DNA of 58,504 nt from Oscillospiraceae bacterium (GCA_017410425.1 JAFQQV010000088.1:1-58504), one strand, 5' to 3'; positions 34,218 to 42,524 are shown, counted from the stretch's first letter. Numbers and translations are program-made. The notes: generated by a model not told the origin, from the letters alone.

Positions 34218-35381
34218 ATGAACGAAAACTATTCCCCACCCTGTCAGCACTACCGCAAATGCGGCGGCTGCCAGATGCAGAAATTCCCCTATGAGCGCCA
34301 GCTTATTCGCAAGCAGAGACATGCAGAAGATTTGCTGGGCGGATTCTGCCATGTGGAAAAAATAATCGGTATGCACTATCCCCTGCACTACCGCAATAAG
34401 GTGCACGCAGCCTTTGCCCTGGACAATCGTAAAAAAATCATTTCCGGCATCTATCAGCCCGGCAGCCACGCTATTGTCCCGGTGGATGAGTGCATGATTG
34501 AGGACAAGACCGCTGATGCCATTATCGTGGACATCCGCAATATGCTGCGGGATTTCAAGATTCAGGTCTTTGATGAGCGAAACGGTACCGGCTGGCTTCG
34601 TCATGTGCTGGTAAAGCGCGGCTTTGCCACCAACGAGGTCATGGTCGTGCTGGTTGCGGTGAATCCTATTTTCAAGCTTCAAAAGCCTTTTGTCAAGAAG
34701 CTTCTGGAAATGCACCCCGAAATCAAAACCATCGTGCTGAACATAAACGACCGCTTCGGCCCCGTTGTGCTGGGCACCAGGGAAAAGGTGATAGTTGGTG
34801 AGGGTTATATTGAGGATGTGCTGCTGGGTCACCGCTTCCGTATCTCTCCCCGCTCCTTCTATCAGGTAAACCCTGTTCAAACCGAGAAGCTGTATTCCGT
34901 GGCAATGGACTTTGCCGGGCTCACCGGAAACGAGACTGTGCTGGATGCCTACTGCGGCATCGGTACCATCGGCATCACCGCCTCCGGTAAGGCAAAGCAG
35001 GTAATCGGCGTAGAGATAAACAAGGACGCTGTGAAGGACGCTATCTCCAACGCAAGGCTGAACAAGCTTAAAAACTGCTGGTTTGCCACCGGCGATGCAG
35101 GCGAGTACATGGAGCAGATGGCAAGGGACAAAATGCGCCCTGATGTTGTGTTTATGGATCCTCCCCGCGCCGGCAGCGACGAGCGTTTTATCAAGTCTCT
35201 CATCAAGTGCAATCCCAGGCGGGTGGTATACATCTCCTGCAATATTGAAACCCAGAAGCGCGATCTGGAGATGCTGGAAAAAGGCGGATACAAGGTAAAG
35301 AAAATTCAGCCTGTGGACATGTTTCCCTTCACAAACCATGTGGAGAGTGTGGCCCTGCTGGAAAAGGAGAATAGAAAATGA
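34218..35381 (+). CDS. 23S rRNA (uracil-5-)-methyltransferase, RumA/RlmD family
   Basis: A 387-residue SAM-dependent enzyme making 5-methyluridine in rRNA or tRNA. An N-terminal cluster motif C9-x5-C15-x2-C18 (CQHYRKCGGC) and a further Cys in GGFCHVEK should bind a 4Fe-4S cluster. There is no TRAM domain. The SAM site is LDAYCGIGTIGI, followed by FMDPPRAGSD and the nucleophile loop VYISCNIETQKRDL. The ATG at 34218 is chosen because GGTGA lies just upstream. It begins a plus-strand run of genes. Confidence 0.92.
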   Translation: MNENYSPPCQHYRKCGGCQMQKFPYERQLIRKQRHAEDLLGGFCHVEKIIGMHYPLHYRNKVHAAFALDNRKKIISGIYQPGSHAIVPVDECMIEDKTADAIIVDIRNMLRDFKIQVFDERNGTGWLRHVLVKRGFATNEVMVVLVAVNPIFKLQKPFVKKLLEMHPEIKTIVLNINDRFGPVVLGTREKVIVGEGYIEDVLLGHRFRISPRSFYQVNPVQTEKLYSVAMDFAGLTGNETVLDAYCGIGTIGITASGKAKQVIGVEINKDAVKDAISNARLNKLKNCWFATGDAGEYMEQMARDKMRPDVVFMDPPRAGSDERFIKSLIKCNPRRVVYISCNIETQKRDLEMLEKGGYKVKKIQPVDMFPFTNHVESVALLEKENRK

Positions 35382-35384
35382 ATA

Positions 35385-35921
35385 ATGTTTTTGAAAAAAG
35401 ATTTATACAGATATTTTGGTGATAAAAAGGAAAGCGTTAAAGATAAACTATTTCGAAGAAAGCAGATAAAATACCTGTATTATTTCAGAAAATTACAAGC
35501 GCAGCCCAATTTTATTTCAAGAATATATTACAAACTCAGGCTCCGCCGGCTTTCTGCATTGACTCATATACAAATACACGAAAGCACAAGAATCGGTGAA
35601 GGTTTTTATATTGGACACTACGGAAGAATATTAATCAATCCCCAAGCTGTGCTTGGTAAGAATGTAAACATCGCTACAGGTGTTTCTATCGGTCAGGAAA
35701 ACCGTGGAGCACGAAAAGGCTGTCCTGTAATCGGTGACGAAGTCTGGATAGGCACGAATGCCGTTGTCGTTGGAAATATAAACATAGGAAACGATGTTTT
35801 GATTGCACCACTTGCATACGTTAACTTTGACGTTCCCGACCACTCTATCGTGCTTGGCAATCCGGCAAAAATAATCCACCGTGAAAATGCCACCGAATAC
35901 TATATCGAAAACAAGGTCTGA
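35385..35921 (+). CDS. Serine-acetyltransferase-like hexapeptide acyltransferase
   Basis: A 178-residue left-handed beta-helix acyltransferase. A basic N-terminal helical part (1-60) precedes hexapeptide rungs: IQIHESTRIGEGFYIGHYG, NVNIATGVSIGQENRGARK, IGDEVWIGTNAVVVGN, VPDHSIVLGNPAKII. It resembles the CysE/polysaccharide acetyltransferase branch; the small size suggests sugar O-acetylation more than cysteine synthesis. The DNA is visibly richer in A+T than its neighbours, especially the first 250 bases. Its start lies three bases after the RlmD-like stop. Confidence 0.8.
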   Translation: MFLKKDLYRYFGDKKESVKDKLFRRKQIKYLYYFRKLQAQPNFISRIYYKLRLRRLSALTHIQIHESTRIGEGFYIGHYGRILINPQAVLGKNVNIATGVSIGQENRGARKGCPVIGDEVWIGTNAVVVGNINIGNDVLIAPLAYVNFDVPDHSIVLGNPAKIIHRENATEYYIENKV

Positions 35922-35954
35922 AATTCCATTATATAAGATATAAGGAAAACAAAA

Positions 35955-36956
35955 ATGAAAAAACTCGGCATAAAAAAATTTCTCTGCATTGTAGCCGCGG
36001 TTCTGCTGCTGTTTTTCGCAGTTATCAACATCATCCCTCCAAAGCAGAATGTGGAAAGCAATCCCTTCATCGTGAGCGAAAATGAGCTGCCCATGATTGC
36101 GGCCCATCGCGGCGGAGGACTTAATAATCCGGAAAACACCATGCTTGCTTTCCGCGAGGCGGTGAACAGCTACGGCGCCCAGATTATTGAAAGTGACCTC
36201 TACCTTACCAAGGACGGCCATCTTGTGTACAACCACGATGAGTACATTGACCGCACCTGCAACGTAAACGGCGACATCAGCGCCGAGGAGGCCGAGGCTA
36301 TCTGCGAAGATGAAAGCCGCCGGCACTACATAAGCGACATGACTCTTGCCGAGCTGCAGCAGTATAATTTTGGCTACTACTTTGAAGATGAAAACGGCAG
36401 CCGCATCTACAAGGATGTGGAAGACATCGCTTCAGCCGGACTGCAGATTGCCACCGTGGATGAGCTTTTCACCGAGTTTTACGAGAGCAGGCCGGAGCTT
36501 ATGTTTATCGTTGAGATTAAAAACGAGGGCGATGCTGGCCGTGAAGCCTGCCGCATACTCAGCCAGACTCTGGAGCAGTATCCAGACTACCTTGACCAGA
36601 TAGTAATCGGCACCTTCCACGATGAAATTGAGGAAGAGCTGAAGGCAAACTATCCCCATCTTCTCCGCGGCGCTCCCACCGGTACCGCTGCAAAGTTTAT
36701 CCTCACCAGCTTCACCGGAACAAATCTTCTTGACCGGAGCGATTTTGCCTGCCTGCAGATACCCATGAGTTATGACTTGGGCATCACGCTGAAGCTGGAC
36801 AAGGCCAGCATTATCCGACAGGCACACAAGCGCAATATAGCCGTACAGTACTGGACCATAAACGACGCTGAGGACATGCGCTTTTTAACCGGTCTGGGCT
36901 GTGACTGCATAATGACCGATGATCCCGCCCTCCTGCAGCAGGTATTCTATGGCTGA
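35955..36956 (+). CDS. Glycerophosphodiester phosphodiesterase, membrane-anchored
   Basis: A 333-residue GDPD protein with an N-terminal hydrophobic anchor (CIVAAVLLLFFAVINII). The active site has AAHRGGGLNNPENTMLAF (catalytic His), E-x-D in IIESDLYLTKDG, and YNHDEYIDRTC (second His). VQYWTINDAEDM is typical of the family end. It would hydrolyse glycerophosphodiesters outside the membrane, releasing glycerol-3-phosphate and alcohols. AAGGAAAA precedes the start. Probably co-transcribed with the small gene and MFS gene downstream. Confidence 0.92.
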   Translation: MKKLGIKKFLCIVAAVLLLFFAVINIIPPKQNVESNPFIVSENELPMIAAHRGGGLNNPENTMLAFREAVNSYGAQIIESDLYLTKDGHLVYNHDEYIDRTCNVNGDISAEEAEAICEDESRRHYISDMTLAELQQYNFGYYFEDENGSRIYKDVEDIASAGLQIATVDELFTEFYESRPELMFIVEIKNEGDAGREACRILSQTLEQYPDYLDQIVIGTFHDEIEEELKANYPHLLRGAPTGTAAKFILTSFTGTNLLDRSDFACLQIPMSYDLGITLKLDKASIIRQAHKRNIAVQYWTINDAEDMRFLTGLGCDCIMTDDPALLQQVFYG

Positions 36957-36969
36957 AAGGAAGAATGAC

Positions 36970-37215
36970 ATGAACAGGAAACTTAAAGTTCTTGCACTCT
37001 GTTCTTATTTGATTTCCCTTGCAATTTTCGTGTTCTCCTTTGTGCTCTATCACTATTTAAGTCCCACGGGCGGCTTTACGGCTGTTTATCAGGCTGTGCC
37101 TGCAAAACCCATGGTCACTTATCTTTTCGCAATTTGGGGAGTAACGTTCCTGTTTGCAAGTGTTATGAGTCTGCTTGTTGCATGGATTTTTTTCCCTGCT
37201 GATAAGTCCAAATAA
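36970..37215 (+). CDS. Small two-helix membrane protein
   Basis: An 81-residue protein with two hydrophobic segments (LALCSYLISLAIFVFSFVLY and TYLFAIWGVTFLFASVMSLL) and no recognised family. The start at 36970 has AAGGAAG upstream; an earlier ATG at 36949 would overlap the GDPD gene. It sits between GDPD and the MFS gene with a 13-base gap on each side, suggesting one transcript. Function unknown. Confidence 0.55.
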   Translation: MNRKLKVLALCSYLISLAIFVFSFVLYHYLSPTGGFTAVYQAVPAKPMVTYLFAIWGVTFLFASVMSLLVAWIFFPADKSK

Positions 37216-37228
37216 AGAAGGGTCTATT

Positions 37229-38440
37229 TTGAAAAGAGAAAACATTTTATCTCAGATAAAAAACGCATTCATGGAAGATTCCAAGTTCAGGGTCTTTCTG
37301 CTTTCCATACTGATAACCGGCCTGAGCTACGGTCTGTACAAGGGCATGCTGGACAATTTCCTGGCTGAAATCGTCGGCATGGGTGAGATGGACAGAGGTG
37401 TGACTGAGTTTTTCCGTGAACTGCCCGGCATCCTGCTGGTTCTGGTGCTGGCAATATTCTACATGCTCTCTGCCGAGACCCTGTACAAGGCAGGCGCAGT
37501 TATCATGCTGGTGGGCATGGGCATGCATGCCATGCTGCCTCCCACCAAGGTTCTGGCTACGCTTGCAATCTGTGTCTACTCCTTTGGTGAGCATGTTCAG
37601 ATCGGCATGAAAAACGCTCTGTCACTCAGCTATGCAAAGCCGGGCATGGGCGGCGCGGCGCTGGGCTCCCATAGCGCTGTAAACCAGATTGGCACCCTTG
37701 CAGGCTATCTGCTTATTGTGCTGGTCTTCTCCTTTACTGCTACCGCCGGTACCTACACCGCCTTTTTCTGGCTGGCTGCGGGCCTTGCGGCAATAAGCAT
37801 GGTTTTCTCCTTCCGCATCACCGGCAAGAGCGAAACTGACAAAAACAAGCGCCGCTTCTACTTCCACAAAAAGTATTATAAATACTATATGCTTGAGATG
37901 TTCTACGGCGCAAGAAAGCAGGTTTTCTTCACCTTCGGCCCCTATGTGCTGATACTGTTTTACGGTGCCAGCGCAGCCATGATAAGCCTGCTCTTTGCAG
38001 TTTCTGCTGTGGCCTGCTTCTTTGCCTCCCCTGTTGTGGGCAGAGTTATCGACAGGCTGGGCTATAAGTTTGTAATGATAACAGACACTCTTGTTCTCGT
38101 CATTGTCTGCTTCTTCTATGGCTTTGCCCACCACATATTCCCCCAAAATGTGGCCTTTATCGTCTGCTGCATAAACTATGTGCTGGACTCCGTAATATCC
38201 CTTGCATCCATGGCAAGCAATGTCTACGTGCAGGACCTGAGCGATAATCCCGACGAAGTCAAGGCAACCATCTCCACCGGCGTTTCCATCAACCACGTTA
38301 TTACTATTTTCATCGCACTTTTCGGCGGTTGGATATGGCAGACACTTGGCATTGAGCTGCTGTTCATATGCTCTGCAATCCTCGGTCTCTGCAACAGCGC
38401 CTATGCCGCAACGATAAAAACGAGTAAAAGTGTAGTTTGA
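37229..38440 (+). CDS. MFS transporter
   Basis: A protein of about 403 residues with twelve hydrophobic segments. The first half has SILITGLSYGLYKGMLDNFL and ELPGILLVLVLAIFYMLSAE; the central cytoplasmic loop is basic (ITGKSETDKNKRRFYFHKKY); the second half has SPVVGRVIDRLGYKFVMITD, a major-facilitator A-like loop. The substrate is unknown. The first ATG (37175) overlaps the previous gene; a TTG at 37229, six bases after GAAGGG, is the better start. It ends near an AT-rich intergenic stretch. Confidence 0.85.
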   Translation: MKRENILSQIKNAFMEDSKFRVFLLSILITGLSYGLYKGMLDNFLAEIVGMGEMDRGVTEFFRELPGILLVLVLAIFYMLSAETLYKAGAVIMLVGMGMHAMLPPTKVLATLAICVYSFGEHVQIGMKNALSLSYAKPGMGGAALGSHSAVNQIGTLAGYLLIVLVFSFTATAGTYTAFFWLAAGLAAISMVFSFRITGKSETDKNKRRFYFHKKYYKYYMLEMFYGARKQVFFTFGPYVLILFYGASAAMISLLFAVSAVACFFASPVVGRVIDRLGYKFVMITDTLVLVIVCFFYGFAHHIFPQNVAFIVCCINYVLDSVISLASMASNVYVQDLSDNPDEVKATISTGVSINHVITIFIALFGGWIWQTLGIELLFICSAILGLCNSAYAATIKTSKSVV

Positions 38441-38457
38441 TTATGTAAACTGTATTA

Positions 38458-38487
38458 TTGTAAATATAATTATCAGTAAACTATATT
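38458..38487 (+). promoter_or_regulatory. Probable promoter of the nitroreductase gene
   Basis: TTGTAA (38458-38463) and TATATT (38482-38487) with an 18-base spacer; the leader would be only about a dozen bases. The 10-mer TTATGTAAAC lies just upstream at 38441-38450. Confidence 0.5.
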
Positions 38488-38506
38488 ATGTTTAGGAGAA
38501 TGTTGA

Positions 38507-39037
38507 ATGTCATTTCTCGATATTGCAAGAAGCCGTCAGTCCTGCAGGGCATATGATGCAAGCCGCCCTGTTGAAGACGAAAAGATCATGGCCATACTGG
38601 AGGCCGCTCAGCTGGCTCCCTCCGCCTGCAATTCCCAGCCCTACCACTTTGCCGTGTGCAAGGGCAATGCCGCCACACAGGTAGCCAAAGCCACATCCGG
38701 TCCGGGTATGAATAAGTTTTCCGTGGATGCCCCGGTGATAATCGTGGTGTCCGAGATGCCTTACAACCGCACCGCCGCTATCGGCGCAAAGCTGAAAGCC
38801 AACGACTACCGCTCCATTGACATCGGCATCACCACCGCATATCTTACAGCCGAGGCCAATTCCCAGGGTCTTGGCAGCTGCATCATGGGCTGGTTTGATG
38901 ACCAGAAAATACGTGAAACCTGCCATCTGGACGGAGCAGTACGGCTTGTCATCGCTCTCGGCTACCCCAAAGAGGGCGATCCCCTGCGCAAGAAAATACG
39001 CAAGGATATGAGCGAGCTTGTAAGTTTCCATGAGTAA
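38507..39037 (+). CDS. Nitroreductase family flavoprotein
   Basis: A 176-residue FMN-dependent oxidoreductase. The FMN-binding opening IARSRQSCRAYDASRPVEDE is followed by EAAQLAPSACNSQPYHFAV, IDIGITTAYLTAEANSQGLGSC, and RLVIALGYPKEGDPLRKK at the end. These enzymes reduce nitro compounds, quinones or related electrophiles using NAD(P)H; the natural substrate is not indicated. AGGAG precedes the ATG. It is monocistronic, followed by intergenic repeat C. Confidence 0.9.
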   Translation: MSFLDIARSRQSCRAYDASRPVEDEKIMAILEAAQLAPSACNSQPYHFAVCKGNAATQVAKATSGPGMNKFSVDAPVIIVVSEMPYNRTAAIGAKLKANDYRSIDIGITTAYLTAEANSQGLGSCIMGWFDDQKIRETCHLDGAVRLVIALGYPKEGDPLRKKIRKDMSELVSFHE

Positions 39038-39039
39038 AC

Positions 39040-39097
39040 TCTCCCTCAGTCTCGCTTTCGCTTGACAGCTCCCTCCCAGAGGGAGCCTTTTTATTTG
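39040..39097. repeat. GGGAGG-rich intergenic repeat, copy C
   Basis: CTCCCTCAGTCTCGCTTTCG is followed by the palindrome GCTCCCTCCCAGAGGGAGC and TTTTTATTTG. The end matches copy A (CTCCCAGAGGG-GCCTTTTTATTT). It could also act as the nitroreductase terminator. Confidence 0.65.
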
Positions 39098-39104
39098 TAA
39101 ATAT

Positions 39105-39167
39105 GTAAAGTTTACTTGACATTTATATTTCTCCGTGTTATATTGTGATTGTAAAGTTAACTTTACA
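39105..39167 (+). promoter_or_regulatory. Autoregulated promoter of the XRE/membrane-protein pair
   Basis: TTGACA (39116-39121) and TATATT (39139-39144) are 17 bases apart. A perfect 18-bp palindrome, TGTAAAGTTAACTTTACA, at 39150-39167 lies just after the -10 box, and a related site GTAAAGTTTAC at 39105-39115 abuts the -35 box. Such paired sites usually bind the small XRE repressor encoded next. Confidence 0.75.
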
Positions 39168-39182
39168 TTGTAGGAGGCAGAT

Positions 39183-39383
39183 ATGAAAAACAGAGTGGAA
39201 GAAATACGCAAGGCCAGGGGCATACGTCAGGAGGATTTTGCAAAGGCCATGGGCGTCTCCCGCCAGACCATCAGCAGTCTTGAAACCGGGCGCTACAATC
39301 CCTCCATAAATCTGGCATACAAGATCGCCAAGTATTTTGGCATGATAATTGAGGAAGTCTTTATCTTTGAGGAGGATGAGTAA
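39183..39383 (+). CDS. XRE-family helix-turn-helix regulator
   Basis: A 66-residue single-domain DNA-binding protein. Helices 2-3 are in RQEDFAKAMGVSRQTISSLE, and TGRYNPSINLAYKIAKYFG with a final FEEDE tail is typical of small XRE regulators paired with membrane proteins. AGGAGG precedes the start. Its stop codon abuts the start of the membrane-protein gene. It probably represses its own promoter through the palindrome upstream. Confidence 0.93.
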   Translation: MKNRVEEIRKARGIRQEDFAKAMGVSRQTISSLETGRYNPSINLAYKIAKYFGMIIEEVFIFEEDE

Positions 39384-39782
39384 ATGAAAAACAGAAGACT
39401 TGTTTTAGGTATAGTTTACATAACTATAGGTTTGCTGCTCAGTGTACTCAGCTTCACACTGGTAATTGACGAGTGGTGGCAGAGCTTTGGCATTGCAATT
39501 TTCATTGTGGGTGTGGCTGATATATTCCGTCACAGAAAATATGTGACAAACGCAGAATACCGAGAAAAAGTTGACTTGAGCAACAACGACGAACGTATAC
39601 GCTTCCTGTCCATGAAAGCCTGGTCCTGGGCCGGATATGCCTTTGTGATGATCGCAGCCTTGGGTGTGATCGGCTTTCAGATTGCAGGGCTCAGGATTTG
39701 GTCTATGGCCTGTAGCTTCTGCGTATGTCTTGTAATGATACTTTATTGGATAAGCTATGTGGTGCTGAACAAAAAATACTAA
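39384..39782 (+). CDS. Small integral membrane protein paired with the XRE regulator
   Basis: A 132-residue protein with four predicted helices in two pairs (VLGIVYITIGLLLSVLSFTL, SFGIAIFIVGVADIF, WAGYAFVMIAALGVIGFQIA, WSMACSFCVCLVMILYWISY) and a conserved-looking loop VTNAEYREKVDLSNNDERI. It resembles DUF2178-type proteins that commonly follow XRE regulators in Bacillota and archaea. Function unknown; zero spacing to the regulator implies coupled expression, perhaps with the membrane protein modulating the regulator. Confidence 0.8.
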   Translation: MKNRRLVLGIVYITIGLLLSVLSFTLVIDEWWQSFGIAIFIVGVADIFRHRKYVTNAEYREKVDLSNNDERIRFLSMKAWSWAGYAFVMIAALGVIGFQIAGLRIWSMACSFCVCLVMILYWISYVVLNKKY

Positions 39783-39817
39783 ACTATAAGCCTGTGCAAT
39801 GCACAGGCTTATAGTTT
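39781..39817. terminator. Bidirectional terminator
   Basis: AAACTATAAGCCTGTGC pairs with GCACAGGCTTATAGTTT around AAT, between the convergent membrane-protein and MATE genes. Confidence 0.85.
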
Positions 39818-39836
39818 ACATAAATTTATTTACATA

Positions 39837-41207
39837 TTATTGTTTGCTTAAATTATTCTCTTTGTCACTCAATATGCGCTGCATGATAAATACCGCAACT
39901 ATGCACAGCACTATCTCCGCACAGAGCTGGGCGCCGGGCAGGCCATAAAGCGGAAACAGATGGTTAAGCAGAACCAGCAAAGGCAGTTCAAGAACCACTT
40001 TACGAAGCACCGTGAAAACAAGGGACATCCTGCCCATTCCGCAGGCCTGGAACGATGCTACCGCCAGAAACTCAAATCCGGCAAATACAAGTGTGATACC
40101 CATAAGCCGCAAAAAGCTTGCGCCCATCTGTATAACAGCGGCATTGTCTATAAAAGCAGCCATAAGTGCCTGCGGGAAAGCCACAAAGACACAGCCTATG
40201 GAAAACAAAATTGCGGCCTCTGCACCGGCGGTAAAGAAGAAAGCCTCACGCATACGCTTGCGGTTGTTTCTGGAATAGTTATAGCCCATTATAGGCATTA
40301 TTCCCTGGCTGAAACCAAAGGAGGCATTGATGGGAATCTGCTGAATTTTATGGGCAATGCCCATTGCCGCAACGGCATCAGAGCCAAAAGCCGCAGTGAA
40401 GTTATTGAGAACGGTAAGATTTGTTACGTTGAAGAGGTTTTGTATTGCTGCCGGGATACCAACAGAGAACACATCGCCCGCCACTGTAAAGCTTTCGGTG
40501 AAGACTGAGGGTCTGAGGCAAACACAGCATTTGCCGCGGCGCAATCTCAGATAGACGATAAAGTACAAGGCCGCTGCACAATTGGATATAAAGGTAGCAC
40601 ATCCTGCACCGGCTGCACCCATATCAAGGCCCCAGGGCATTATAAAGAAGGGGTCGAGGATGATATTGAGTATGCAGCCGCTCATGGTGCCGATGCTGGC
40701 ATGGAAAGCCGAGCCTTCAGCACGGACAAAATAAGCCATCACCACATTGAATATGGCGGGGGCTGCACCAAAGCCGACAGTCCACAAAAGGTACTCCCCT
40801 GTCCGTTTCACAGTGCTGGCATCAGTCCCCAGAACTTTCAGAAAGACATCATCAAAAAGCAGGTACAGCAAGGACAAAGCAAGGCCCATAAGCACTGCTC
40901 CGTAAACGCCGAAGGCCGTGCTGCGGCGCTGTGTTTCCTCATCACCGGAGCCCAGGGCCCGGCTCATAACGCTGCTGCCGCCAATGCCAAAAAGATTGTT
41001 GATGCAGTTGAAGGCAAGCATAAGCGGTGCACCCAAGGCCACAGCTGCATTTTGCACAGGGTCATTGAGATAGCCGACAAAATATGTATCCGCAATATTG
41101 TAGAATATCATAACAAGGCTGCTGAGTATCGTGGGTACGCAAAGCTTCGCCATTGCCCGGGGAATGGGCATGGTTTCAAACAGCTCGTTTCTTGAATTGC
41201 CGCTCAT
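39837..41207 (-). CDS. MATE family efflux transporter, second copy
   Basis: A 456-residue MATE protein with the family opening MPIPRAMAKLCVPTILSSLV and DTYFVGYLNDPVQNAAVAL, the middle ASFGFSQGIMPIMGYNYSRNNRKR, and about twelve helices. It belongs to the same broad MepA-like group as the gene at 5460 but lacks a leader RNA: AGGAGGTGAG lies directly before the ATG and no aptamer is seen upstream. Substrate unknown. It sits downstream of the NifX-like gene, separated by a hairpin. Confidence 0.92.
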   Translation of the reverse strand: MSGNSRNELFETMPIPRAMAKLCVPTILSSLVMIFYNIADTYFVGYLNDPVQNAAVALGAPLMLAFNCINNLFGIGGSSVMSRALGSGDEETQRRSTAFGVYGAVLMGLALSLLYLLFDDVFLKVLGTDASTVKRTGEYLLWTVGFGAAPAIFNVVMAYFVRAEGSAFHASIGTMSGCILNIILDPFFIMPWGLDMGAAGAGCATFISNCAAALYFIVYLRLRRGKCCVCLRPSVFTESFTVAGDVFSVGIPAAIQNLFNVTNLTVLNNFTAAFGSDAVAAMGIAHKIQQIPINASFGFSQGIMPIMGYNYSRNNRKRMREAFFFTAGAEAAILFSIGCVFVAFPQALMAAFIDNAAVIQMGASFLRLMGITLVFAGFEFLAVASFQACGMGRMSLVFTVLRKVVLELPLLVLLNHLFPLYGLPGAQLCAEIVLCIVAVFIMQRILSDKENNLSKQ

Positions 41208-41238
41208 CTCCTCACCTCCTGTGCAAAGTTTTTGGTTT

Positions 41239-41277
41239 TAAAAATATGCCTTCTGTGATACAGAAGGCATATTAAAA
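41239..41277 (-). terminator. Terminator after the NifX-like gene
   Basis: AATATGCCTTCTGT pairs with ACAGAAGGCATATT; on the minus strand the stem is followed by TTTAAAA. It separates the NifX-like/Mrp operon from the MATE gene. Confidence 0.75.
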
Positions 41278-41283
41278 GCATTA

Positions 41284-41697
41284 TCAGTGGCAGCCGCAGC
41301 CGTCATCACCGCAACCGCAGCCTGCATCGCCACAGCCGCTGCAGCCACCGCAGCCGCCGGAGCAGGAGCCAGCCATGTCAAACATAGGCAGCTGGCCCAG
41401 AATCAGCATATCGGCAGCCTTGTCGGCACCGCCGGCATAGCCTGCCAGAGGGATGATGCCGTAGGTCAGCAGCATATTCTTGGCTTCAGGGCCCATGTTG
41501 CCAACGATGACAACATCGATCTTCTCATCACGCATAAGATTAGCCATGGCGGCATGACCATGCTTGTCAGAACAGTCCACCAGAGTCTTGGTGCACTTGT
41601 TTACGTCGGAATTTTCATAGTCATAGATGGCAAAGCATTCGCAATGGCCGAAGTGCTCAAAAATCATACCATCGTTATAAGCAACTGCAATACGCAT
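41284..41697 (-). CDS. NifX/NifB-like cofactor-binding protein with Cys-rich tail
   Basis: A 137-residue protein of the dinitrogenase iron-molybdenum cofactor fold: RIAVAYNDGMIFEHFGHCECFAIYD, then HGHAAMANLMRDEKIDVVIVGNMGPEA, IPLAGYAGGADKAADM. The last 28 residues (CSGGCGGCSGCGDAGCGCGD onward) contain nine cysteines, a likely metal or Fe-S cluster-binding tail not required for the fold. No nitrogenase genes are present, so a role in Fe-S handling with the Mrp protein is more likely. The start overlaps the Mrp stop by one base. Confidence 0.88.
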   Translation of the reverse strand: MRIAVAYNDGMIFEHFGHCECFAIYDYENSDVNKCTKTLVDCSDKHGHAAMANLMRDEKIDVVIVGNMGPEAKNMLLTYGIIPLAGYAGGADKAADMLILGQLPMFDMAGSCSGGCGGCSGCGDAGCGCGDDGCGCH

Positions 41698-42524
41698 CAG
41701 CCGATCTCCTTTATAATACCGTCCACCAGGCCGGAAATAAGCTGGCCGCCAACGGCCTCAACCTTACCTGCGTCAACCATCTTTGCAATCAGAGGATCAA
41801 TGGGCAGCTTTGCAACGTGGGGTACATTGTGCTGCTTTGCGAGAGCTTCAACCTTGCTCTCACCGAAGATTGCATGTTCCTTGCCGCAGTCAGGGCACTT
41901 GAAGTAGCTCATGTTCTCAACAAGGCCGAGAACGGGAACGTTCATCAGATTTGCCATGTTCATAGCCTTTTCAACGATCATGCCAACCAGATCCTGGGGA
42001 GAGGTGACGATGACGATACCGTCAATGGGCAGAGCCTGGAAAACAGTCAGAGGCACGTCGCCGGTGCCAGGAGGCATATCGACAAACATGTAGTCAACAT
42101 CCTGCCACATAACATCGGTCCAGAACTGGGTAACAGCGCCTGCAATGACAGGGCCGCGCCAGACAACAGGCTCAGTCTCATCCTGGAGGATCAGGTTAAT
42201 GCTCATCAGCTGAACGCCGGTATGAGTCTGCACAGGGATAAGATATTCCTGAGTGCCAAGGCAGTGCTCATGCACACCGAAGGACTTGGGAACAGAGGGA
42301 CCGGTTATATCTGCATCAAGAACAGCTGCATTAAAGCCGCGGCGCTGAACTTCGGAGGCCATCAGACAGGTCACCAGAGACTTGCCGACACCGCCCTTAC
42401 CGCTGACGACACCAATGACTTTCTTTACGGATGCGCCTTCGCGCAGGGGCTTAAGGAAGCTCTCAGCAGTACGCTCAGAGCAGTTTGCAGCGCAATTTGA
42501 ACAATCGTGGTTGCATTCACTCAT
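41697..42524 (-). CDS. Mrp/NBP35-type P-loop ATPase, Fe-S cluster carrier
   Basis: A 275-residue P-loop ATPase with an N-terminal Cys-rich stretch (CNHDCSNCAANC, residues 4-15) as in NBP35, the deviant Walker A GKGGVGKS (42-49), FVDMPPGTGDVPLTVFQ, and a C-terminal FKCPDCGKEH that should bridge a cluster between subunits. It would hold and transfer Fe-S clusters in the cytoplasm. It starts a two-gene operon with the NifX-like gene, with which it overlaps by one base. Confidence 0.94.
   Translation of the reverse strand: MSECNHDCSNCAANCSERTAESFLKPLREGASVKKVIGVVSGKGGVGKSLVTCLMASEVQRRGFNAAVLDADITGPSVPKSFGVHEHCLGTQEYLIPVQTHTGVQLMSINLILQDETEPVVWRGPVIAGAVTQFWTDVMWQDVDYMFVDMPPGTGDVPLTVFQALPIDGIVIVTSPQDLVGMIVEKAMNMANLMNVPVLGLVENMSYFKCPDCGKEHAIFGESKVEALAKQHNVPHVAKLPIDPLIAKMVDAGKVEAVGGQLISGLVDGIIKEIG

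Noticed and set aside
34122..35339. A 405-codon frame opposite the RlmD-like gene
   Set aside because: The opposite strand encodes a complete methyltransferase with its Fe-S and SAM motifs; this frame has no start signal or motif.
41284..41697. Nitrogen fixation function of the NifX-like gene
   Set aside because: No nitrogenase or other nif genes are in the window, and the fold is common in non-fixing anaerobes.
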